DNA from: Cordia subcordata
Taxonomy: Eukaryota; Streptophyta; Magnoliopsida; Boraginales; Cordiaceae
DNA: 64,000 nt
Assembly (NCBI GenBank): GCA_028554755.1
Contig: JAPTOF010000017.1
Location: 496,001 to 560,000 of the forward strand
Direction: 5' to 3'
Both the position numbers and the translations under genes were made by a program. Positions 55,857 to 64,000 of this stretch are shown here, one piece after another. The notes beneath the pieces are model-generated. The model was not told the DNA's origin, searched no databases, and saw nothing but the letters and a program-made list of their open reading frames with translations. The stretch's first letter is position 1. Each line of letters opens with the position of its first letter.

Positions 55857-56464
55857 GTTAGGTTAATGATGAGTCATGCATCATTACCTTTATCATTTTG
55901 TGGTTATGCCCTTGAGACAACAACATACATCTTGAACTTGGTACCATCTAAATTAGTACTTAGGACACCACAAGAAATGTGGATCGAGCGTAATCCTAAT
56001 TTAAATCATCTCCATATTTGGGGTGGTCCAGCTTATGTACTTAATAGTAATGCTTCAAAGTTGGAACAAGATTCGAGTAGTGCTATTTTATTAGGTATCC
56101 TAAGGAACCAGAGGTGGGATCTTTTATAATCCTAAGGAGCAAAAAGTGTTTATAAGCACCAATGCTAGATACTTAGAGAATGATGAAATGATCCAAAAAA
56201 CATCAGATTCTGAAGTTGTTCTAGAAGAGTTCTTTTAGACTTCTTCAGAGGATCAGATGGTGGATGCCACAAGTTATGATGAACCAGTTTTCGACATAGA
56301 TGCCAACGAATGGCATAAGGCAATGGATTCAAAGTTGAAATCTAGGTATTCTAACAAAGTCTGGGATCTTGTAGTTGCACCTGAAGAGGTAAAACCTAAA
56401 GGGTGCAAATGGGTCTACAAGAGGAAAAGAGAAGTTGATGGAAAAGTTGAAACGTTTAAAGCAA
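55857..56464 (+). pseudogene. element F, integrase end and start of RT
   Basis: Continuing from 46178 across G, the frame gives RLMMSHASLPLSFCGYALET, TYILNLVPSKLVLRTPQEMW and HLHIWGGPAYVLN, the C-terminal half of copia integrase. After a frameshift near 56105 and a stop, the RT opens: EWHKAMDSKLKSRYSNKVWD, VKPKGCKWVYKRKREVDGK, VETFKA. The next expected residues (RLVAKGY) are missing because element H begins at 56465. Confidence 0.85.
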
Positions 56465-57373
56465 TGTATAGGAAATCGTGGAGACTTTCCCCGGATTTCC
56501 ATGCATAGTATCAAGCTCTAGAATTAAAAATTTTTAAAGATTTAGAATTACCTCGTAATTCTTGCGCTAAAAGATTTTCCTTGCGGAAGCATTGAGCTCT
56601 CCCTCTTTGTACGCGATCAAGAACTAGTGGGAGGAGGCTAACTTTTGATTAGGGTTTTGGGAGAGAGTTCTCTGTATCAGATTTTCACAAAAACATATGT
56701 TCAAGAAATAATGAGAACCCTCCTTATAAAGGGAGATATGGCCTTTTCATTAAGCCCATCCCTATAACCCAATAAGCCCAACTCTTTGGGCTTAGATTAA
56801 CGGACTTCCTAAATCCATAATAAAGCCCAAATTAAATCCATATTTAATTGATAAGCAATAGCCCATAAATTAATCTTGATCCTCATACCCAGTGCTAGCT
56901 AGATATAGCCAAAATCAATTCCGTGACCCGTAATAAGTAATTGAATATTTAATTCTCAATTAAATATCTATAAAATTAATTACTTATAGTATTATTTAAT
57001 TCATAATTAAATAATAACACATTTAATTCATAATTAAATGTGACCAACATTATTATAGTAGGGTCAATCCTCTAACTAATTCCCAACTATATGCGTGACT
57101 TCGTAGGTTCAAACTTAAACCGGTAATATAAGAACTTTTCTTATACTAATCGATGATACCGTCTAGCAATGGTTCCCGACGTCCAGATTAGCTAAATGGT
57201 TGTAAGGCAATATGCAACGAACTTGGGCACTATGGTTAATTCCCTATGACTGTCGATATTCCGAAATAGCCTTAGGGGCAAGGTAAAACTGTCAAACCCC
57301 TATTTAGCTATTCCATGTCAAGTCCCAATCTCTTCATGACTTATCACGACGTAACCACATGACACATCATGAG
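56465..57373 (-). repeat. element H 3' LTR, U3 side deleted
   Basis: On the plus strand it begins TGTATAGGAAATCGTGGAG. It aligns with the right 0.9 kb of the I LTR as far as ACACATCATG at 57364-57373, then jumps directly to pol-end sequence matching I near 35605. About 0.6 kb of LTR and about 0.86 kb of internal sequence are missing between. Confidence 0.8.
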
Positions 57374-59780
57374 CCAAATAGACATTTGCTCTATAATCTC
57401 GGTAGTAGATGTGAACTATTCAGCTATGTCATACACATCCTCTTTGAGCTTACCTTGAAGGAAAGCCATCTAGGCACCTATTAATTAGATTTCTTTATAC
57501 AAAGATGTATCTCATACATGAATGATGCAAATGAATTTGAACATCATCATTAGTGGAAACGTCTTGTCATAGTCCAACTACAACATTCACAATGTTTCTT
57601 AACAACGAGTTGCGCATTGTAGGTCTCAACCTTTAAAAAACCTGTTCATGAACCATTATTCACACTACGGGTCTTGCCCAATATGTTGTCAACTAATGTC
57701 CATACATTATTGACATTTATAGTTTTGCAAAAGGATTGCCATGGATCAAGTTAGTTCTTAGTGTTATGCCTCTATCTAGCATCATTACAATTGATAGAAT
57801 TCACATTGTTCTCTGATAGTTCAGTGGAATTTCTGCCTTGGATAAGGATTTGACACTTTCCCATTAGACATGGTACTTTACCAAATCACCTTAGTGATAC
57901 TTCTTAATAGACCCAAGATTTAGTTCTTAACCTTATCTTATTCTGTATGTTCAACTATTAGTACTCTATCCTTCTATTTAGAACTTCATAAGCTTATTAT
58001 CAAGGGAATCTTGTTTAAGAAATTCTTTCTTGAGAAGATTCCTTTGAGGTTAGTGAATACTAACCATTCACTACCTTAATGGAAATCGAATTCACTAGAC
58101 TTTCTAGGAGATCTTTCAAACACTTAACAAACTTCAATTCTCGCTTGTCAATGAAAAGATATTAATGTATGCTAAACATTTCCTTGACCCTTCGGTAGAA
58201 GTGTACAACTTACTATCACGCCATATCTTATATGGTATCTTATCCGTTGGCTTGCCAGATATTGTAGCTCAACACTTAAGCATATGTCTTAAATATACAT
58301 CCAAAGAATATGGTCAAAACCATAAGTTACATAATGGATCAAACTATGTCCAACATTGTTTGATTTCTCCTTCCTAACAAACCATTCAATTATGGTGAAG
58401 TAGTAGAAATCCATTATATAAGATTCTTATTCTCTTTTGGGCAAACGAGAGACTTACTTGAAGGATATTTGTTTTTATGACTAGATCACAAAATCATATC
58501 ATCCTGGCTGACATACGTTATGCTAGAAGGATGAGCTTATTTCTATTTACAATGCATGATAATAACGTTATTCATAATAATATTAGTATCACGTTTATCT
58601 CTATTAGTCAACAGTTCCACTATAACAAGTTATAAAGATCATTTGTATCTTATATAAAGCTAGGATCAACTGAATCTGTAAGGTGTTATCATATACACAC
58701 CTCATAGCAACAACTTGCTATTTTTAGTCTCTTAGGATATAATAAAACTAGACTTTAAAGACTCTTCTTCTTCTAGTGTTTGGATATTCAGAGACATACT
58801 GCGTGTGAACCAATTGCTACTTCTGCTGAGGTTCTAAACCTCATTTAGTAATTAATGGATGAATCATCTCCCACTAAAATAATGTTCTTTCTTGAAGCCG
58901 ATTATCTTGCTAGAAGATCCTTAGCAGCTCAAAAGGTTCATTATAGTCAACAATTGACTTTCCATGTCTTGAACCAATTCAAGAAGGGAAGCAATTATTA
59001 AGGGGTGAGAATAATATTCCTGATTATCTTCTTGAAAGAAGTAATCAAATGATATTTGCTTCTCTACATTTTCTATTTTATACAGTACATAGACATTCCA
59101 TCCTTTAAGTGTCGAAGACAGTATATTAGATCTTTGTGTCCCTCTGTCATTAAATGTGTAAAAAGACTCATCCAACCTTTGAATGTAGATCTATAAGTTA
59201 GCATGCAGACTATTTGCTTCGAAGACAAACTTTCAATGCAGACCTTTATATCTCATCAACTAATTGATGATCATCCTGACGCTTTGTAGCTAATTGGTCT
59301 TACTTATGCCAAGTATGTATAGAACATACAAAATACCTTTATGATTGTGACTAACTATATCACTATCGAATAGTAATATATCTATAACATATTGAGATTT
59401 ATGAAAGCAAATAACAAACACAACCAATGTAGACAAGCCGTTATATATGAATCATTATTCCTAGAGACATAGGCCAATGTCTAAAGAATTCTCCCACTAT
59501 TTTATTCAGACCGATAGCCTCTAGCTTCAATCCAAGGAGGTTTTTGAATCCAAACCCCTTAGGGGGTACTGACAACCAAAATAGTTGAACATAAGCTTGA
59601 CTGAGGTCAGTCCACCTATGAACACTACTTGGTAGGTTAATAACCAATTGCTTCTCCAAATAACTCTCAGTAGTCAATTCTGCCCCAAGCATCTCATCAG
59701 TAGGACTGAGGTCCTCCACTGAAAAGCTCGATTAGTTGAAACCATTAACATGAACTCCCAAGGTCTTCCTCTAAGCCCAA
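57374..59780 (-). pseudogene. degenerate pol and unidentified coding-like region of element H
   Basis: This matches I 33180-35605 in reverse. The unidentified segments at 59719-59441 (EDLSPTDEMLGAELTTESYL, then QLFWLSVPPKGFGFKNLLGL) and 59175-58921 (DESFYTF, KQISFDYFFQEDN, HPLIIASLLELVQ) are the readable parts shared with I. The integrase scrap near 58370-58300 and RT scraps near 57590-57420 are barely recognisable. Stops are everywhere. Confidence 0.5.
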
Positions 59781-60539
59781 TGAACAAGCCCAACTGAGGT
59801 CGGCCCACCTGTTTATAAGACTAAAAGGACTCCAAGGGCTTCATATAGTGACTAATAATCCCAATATTCCAATAAAAGCCAGGCATGAGGGCCTCCAACA
59901 TTTATTAGAACACTGGGCCCATTATTATTTATTTTAATGAGAGGCAATGATTTGAACATCTCCATGTCCAAATCACTTAATGAACCTAATAATTTAAAGG
60001 ATTTTGTAGAGATGATTAGCGCATTTGTTTTAATAGCCAAATCCATTAATTAATCTAGTTAATTAATCATAATTAGCATACAAAACAATATATAACAATA
60101 CGTATAAGCACATATGATTGGTTCTAGGCTTTTCCTAGTGTGGCCCACTAGAGCCATCATGGGCCACTCTATCATGCAAGTAAGGTTATTACCTTTCAAT
60201 ATTGAGAATCTTGGACTGGGTCGGGCCGTCTAGCTCTTGGTCTTCATCGTCTTATCTTAATCGCATTTTAACTACTAACTACATTAACTAGGAGAAGAAC
60301 TCCTTTTAGAAGGAGGGGATACATCACTTGGGAGAGGGGATTACAACCAGAATTAGAGAAAAGGCTAGGCTCATAGGCCCAATTTAATCCCAAAAATAAT
60401 TACAATAATATATATGTAAACAAGTAATAACATGCATGAGATGCATGCCCAAAACCATGCCAAAATATGTCATACATCATAATAAAGAAACAAAAAATAA
60501 TTTCAATATTTTATCGCACAATCATTGGATCGATTAAAT

Positions 60540-61085
60540 CGTATTAAGTCAATCCCTCCAATTAATTAAAACTTCCTTTGTAATTAATTGGGATCAAAAT
60601 CTCCATTTTGACTAGTTAAAGGGTTTCCAATTAATTAAAATCTTATTTTAAATTTATTGGAGTCAAAATCTATTTTTGACCAGATTTTGGACTTTATTCA
60701 ATTAATTAAAACTCCTGTCTAATTAATTAGGGTCAAAATCACTATTTTGACCAACTAATGGGGTTACCCAATTAATAAAAACTCCTTTTGAATTAATTGG
60801 GGTCAAAATCATAATTTTGACTAATTAATGGGTATTTTCCAATTAATTAAAAAACCTTTGAAATTAATTAGAGTCAAAATCTCAATTTTGACAAATTTTG
60901 GGTCATAAATTAGAACTATTTTTCTAATTAACTAGGGCTATGAACAAGATTTTGACAAATTAAGGGCTTACCCAATTAATTGAAACAAAATTTAAAACTA
61001 ATTGGGGTTAAAAACAAATTTTCCGAAAATATAGGCGCATACAATTAATTAAAATAAGTTTTTGAAATTAATTAAGTGTCAAAAC
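60540..61085 (-). repeat. tandem array of 70-bp stem-loop-like repeats in the element H leader
   Basis: These are the same units as in I, with GTCAAAAT...ATTTTGAC and CCAATTAATT...AATTAATTGG alternating at 65-75 base spacing. About seven units are present. Because the motifs are inverted repeats they look alike on both strands. Confidence 0.8.
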
Positions 61086-62455
61086 ATATTTTGATAAATA
61101 GAGGATCTTAAATAAATATCAAATATTTATTATAAGTCACAGATCCATTTTTATCGAATACAATAGCTTATGAGCATTTAATAAACTATTTATAACTATA
61201 TATGATTTAATTAACAATTAATTAAATCATATACAGCTTCTATTAATTTAATTAGTCATACTAATAATATGCCCATAACTATTTAAATTAATCAAAATCA
61301 ATTTTAAAATTTTAAAGCCCAATACAACTCATTACAACAAGTCCGAACTTGTTTTCAGGTGGATTTAAATTAAGAAAGCCCATTCTTAATAGATTTAAGT
61401 CTAAATTAAAACTGAGGCCCAAGTCAAATTCTAATTTAAATCCATATTTAAATCATTAAAAATGGAAGCCCATGATATGCCTAAATTTGAAATTAACAAA
61501 TTAAGCACAAAAACATTGTGGCCCTTGCACAATTAAATTTTGATAAAGTCCAAGCACATATTCCCCAATAAAAAAAAAAACAACCCAACCCTAATTCAAA
61601 ATTGGATCATATCTGATATTTGGACTGGGTCCAACCCAACCCAACTTGTGCCCAATCTAAAAACGAAATATCATTGTACAAAATAGAACCAAATAATCCC
61701 CATTAAAATCAGGTTTGGAGACGTCTTGGACCGGGTCATACCCGACCCAAGCAGTAACCCTAGAAGTCCATCTTCACGTTGCAACACAATGGTCCCCAGA
61801 CCTATTTCTTCATTAACCCGTAGCCAGTCACCTACGGGTCGACCCCCTTTAGTCGACAAGTACCAAAACCATGCTGCCTAGCCATCATTGTCGACCATTG
61901 AGAAGCATGGAATCATCACCATCTTCTCCTCTAATGATTTGAAACAAGCTAGGCAAAACCCAAAGAAAAGAAAAAAAAAGGACCCATTTGATCTTCTAGC
62001 AAGAATCAACGATCGGATCTGAAACAAGTCATCAACTCGTCCTTGCGCAACGCTAGCCATCAATCCCAACTCTTATTGGTGCATCGGTCAACCACCACCG
62101 TCTATCGCTACCAACACAGCCACGACCATCCAACATCACGTGGAAGCCACCAAAAGTCTCTTTGTTGCACGTTGAATCGACTGGGACTCTCAAATCAAGA
62201 CATGAAAGCTTTAATGATGACCTGCCATTAAAGTAGCGACCTTTGATGCTGACGCGGCACCATCTCTGGCATGCTCTCACCTCGTCACTATCATAGTCCT
62301 GGAAACTCTAGCGCAGCCACCATCTTCAACCTCCTCGAGCATACTTCTTTAGCAACATCGATGAGAGGGGTTTCAGGTTTGGGGGAAGACAACTCTTTGT
62401 CTTCTGGGTGGTAGGATTTGTTTTTTGAGTTTTTTCAGAAGACGACAATTCATCT

Positions 62456-62516
62456 TCTACAATATATATATGTATGTATATATATATATGTATATATATA
62501 TGTGTGTATATATATT
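62456..62516. repeat. (TA)n / (TATG)n microsatellite
   Basis: A run of about 60 bases of alternating TA with interspersed TG in the element H leader. Element I lacks a comparable run at the matching place. Confidence 0.8.
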
Positions 62517-62567
62517 ATTTTATAAAACTCGAAGTTTCGAATAAGAGGGGCCGATTTGCTTTGTAAG

Positions 62568-62660
62568 ACAACAAGTTGAAGTAGCTTAGTGGTTAAAAGG
62601 TTGGGCATGAGATCTAAATGACCAGGGATCACATCATGTACACAACATGAATTTTTTTTT
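62568..62660 (+). mobile_element. possible tRNA-derived SINE head in element H
   Basis: The string TAGCTTAGTGGTTAAAAGG fits a polymerase III box A (TAGCTCAGTGG...). About 35 bases later ACCAGGGATCACATC stands where a box B (GGTTCAAATCC type) would be, but it is degenerate. A T-run follows near 62650. Spacing suits a tRNA-like SINE head. No clear target duplication was found. It is not a tRNA gene, since no cloverleaf forms. Confidence 0.4.
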
Positions 62661-62919
62661 AATTTCTTTACCTGTAATCTTATTATAGATCTGAATCTAT
62701 ATTAATGCACTATTAAGCCAACCACCATTAATGATACTAAAAACCATACTAATTACGAGTAATAATAGTGCAAAAAACAAACACAAATTATTCTGATTTT
62801 GCAAAACATTAATACTCAATTAAAAGTAAGAATCTAGAATTCAATATATACAACATGTATATCATATATACATGTTTAATTGTGCAATTTAATCATCAAA
62901 ATACATATAAAAGAGCCTT

Positions 62920-62932
62920 GGCTCTGATACCA
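62920..62932 (-). other. primer-binding site of element H (initiator tRNA-Met)
   Basis: GGCTCTGATACCA on the plus strand is the reverse of TGGTATCAGAGCC, one base from the LTR end at 62934. It fixes the orientation of H as minus. Confidence 0.9.
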
Positions 62933-62933
62933 C

Positions 62934-64000
62934 TGTAGGAAATCGTGGAGACTTTCCCGGATTTTGTAGGAAATCGTGGAGACTTTCCCGGATTTCAATG
63001 CACAGGATCAAGCTCTAGAATTAAAATTTTTTAGAGATTTAGAATTACCTTGTAATTCTTGCGCTAAAAGATTTGCCTTGCGGAAGCGTTGAGCTCTTCC
63101 TCTTCGTACACAATCAAGAACTAGTGGGAGGAGGCTAACTTTTGATTAGGGTTTTGAGAAAGAGTTCTCTGTATTAGATTTTCACAAAAAACATACGTTC
63201 AAGAAATAATGAGAACCCTCCTTATATAGGGAGATATGGGCTTTCTATTAAGCCCATCCCTACAACCCAATAAACCCAACTCTTTGGGCTTAGATTAATG
63301 GACTTTCTAAATCCATAATAAAGTCCAAATTAAATCCGTATTTAATTTATAAATAATAGCCTATGAATTAATCTCGATCCTCATACCCAGTGCTAGCTTG
63401 ATATAGCCAAAATTAATTCTGTGACCCGAAATAGGTAATTGAATATTTAATTCTCAATTAAATATCTATAAAATTAATTACTTATAGTATCATTTAATTC
63501 ATAATTAAACGTGACCAACATTATTATAGTAGGGTCAATCCTCCAACTAATTCCCAACCTTATGCGTGACTCTGTAGGTTCAAACTTAAACCGGTAATAT
63601 AAGAGCTATTCTTATACTAATCGATGATACCGTCTAGCAATAGTTCCCGACGTCCGGATAAGCTGAATGGTTGCAAGGCAATATTCAACGAACCTGGGTA
63701 CTATGGTGGATTCCCTATGACCGTCAATATTACAAAATAACCATAGGGGCATGTTAAAACTGTCAAACCCCTATTCAGCTATTCCATGTCAAGTCCCAAT
63801 CTTGTCATGACTCATCACGATGTAACCACAAGACACATCATGCAGAAAGCTTTGACCAAAGTCTTAATGAATTAGGACTAGCAGAATATCATTCTCCTAA
63901 TACCCGGAGCGGTCAATCCCATCTTGACCTACGCAGTGACTTCGCGGCACTTGCCCATACCCTGCAACCTTTCATCATCGGATTAGAAATTTGGTTAGTC
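62934..64000 (-). repeat. element H 5' LTR, partial, with a 31-bp duplication at its end
   Basis: The LTR end TGTAGGAAATCGTGGAG... is present twice in tandem (62934-62964 and 62965-62995). The rest follows the I LTR (reverse) through the TATA region near 63220 (CTTATATAGGG) to the window end. Confidence 0.85.

Larger units (their letters stand above)
56465..64000 (-). mobile_element. Element H: copia of the I family, minus strand, runs off the window
   Basis: On the minus strand: 5' LTR from beyond 64000 to 62934, primer site, leader with repeats, unknown coding-like region, degenerate pol, and a truncated 3' LTR (57373-56465). Sequence and order match I. It is inserted in the RT of F. No internal ORF of useful length remains. 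The left flank is AGCAA (56460-56464), and its partner would be beyond the window. Confidence 0.85.

Noticed and set aside
46174..55861. Perfect target duplication around G
   Set aside because: GTAAT on the left and GTTAG on the right agree at only three of five bases. I therefore did not use it as proof, although the F integrase frame rejoins across G.
62568..62660. tRNA gene
   Set aside because: Box A is good but box B is degenerate and the arms do not pair. It fits a SINE head better.

Overview
The window is plant nuclear DNA made almost entirely of transposable elements; I see no host gene. The evidence is several plant-type LTR retrotransposon families with LTRs of 1.3-2.0 kb, primer-binding sites of plant type (initiator-tRNA-Met for copia elements, tRNA-Asp for the Athila-like gypsy elements), a plant Tat-lineage gypsy with two RNase H domains, a plant L1-type LINE, and a tRNA-derived SINE. 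AT-rich, heavily nested DNA like this is typical of pericentromeric or intergenic regions of a large angiosperm genome. The species cannot be told from this sequence.

Layout, left to right. 1-6254 is an Athila-like gypsy element (A, +) that carries gag and protease but has an intact 359-codon ORF of unknown function where pol would be. Its 3' LTR ends inside an older related LTR (K, 6255-7106). 7107-8250 holds relics: a SIRE-type copia 3' end on the minus strand and a Tat-type LTR piece. From about 8285 to 38894 a minus-strand Athila-like element (E) has been split by four insertions: a solo copia LTR (J, 8763-10637), a complete non-autonomous gypsy element (B, 12410-18939), an L1-type LINE (19496 to about 27000, itself interrupted by the deleted gypsy element C, 22120-24827), and an old copia element (I, 28354-38009). 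I contains a SINE.

From about 38960 a Tat-lineage gypsy pol (L, +) runs until copia element F interrupts its integrase at 41453. F is interrupted in its own integrase by the youngest-looking element, the SIRE-type copia G (46179-55856), and then in its reverse transcriptase by element H (56465 to the window end, minus strand, same family as I).

Insertion order is supported by target-site duplications: CTTAT around J, CATAC around I, ATCAT around C, and CTCC(T/C) around B. The TSD around G is poor. G is the best preserved: gag, protease, integrase, RT and RNase H are recognisable with few stops or frameshifts, and it has a third, intact ORF after pol resembling the 'putative plant transposon protein' domain. 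That ORF is preceded by its own GC-rich GTCGAC-containing block.

The most interesting points are the unknown ORF replacing pol in A, with a decayed relative in B; the ORF3 module of G; GTCGAC-rich blocks just upstream of TATA boxes in LTRs of unrelated lineages; a divergence hotspot in that block between the two otherwise near-identical G LTRs; and an array of about seven 70-bp stem-loop-like repeats in the leaders of I and H.
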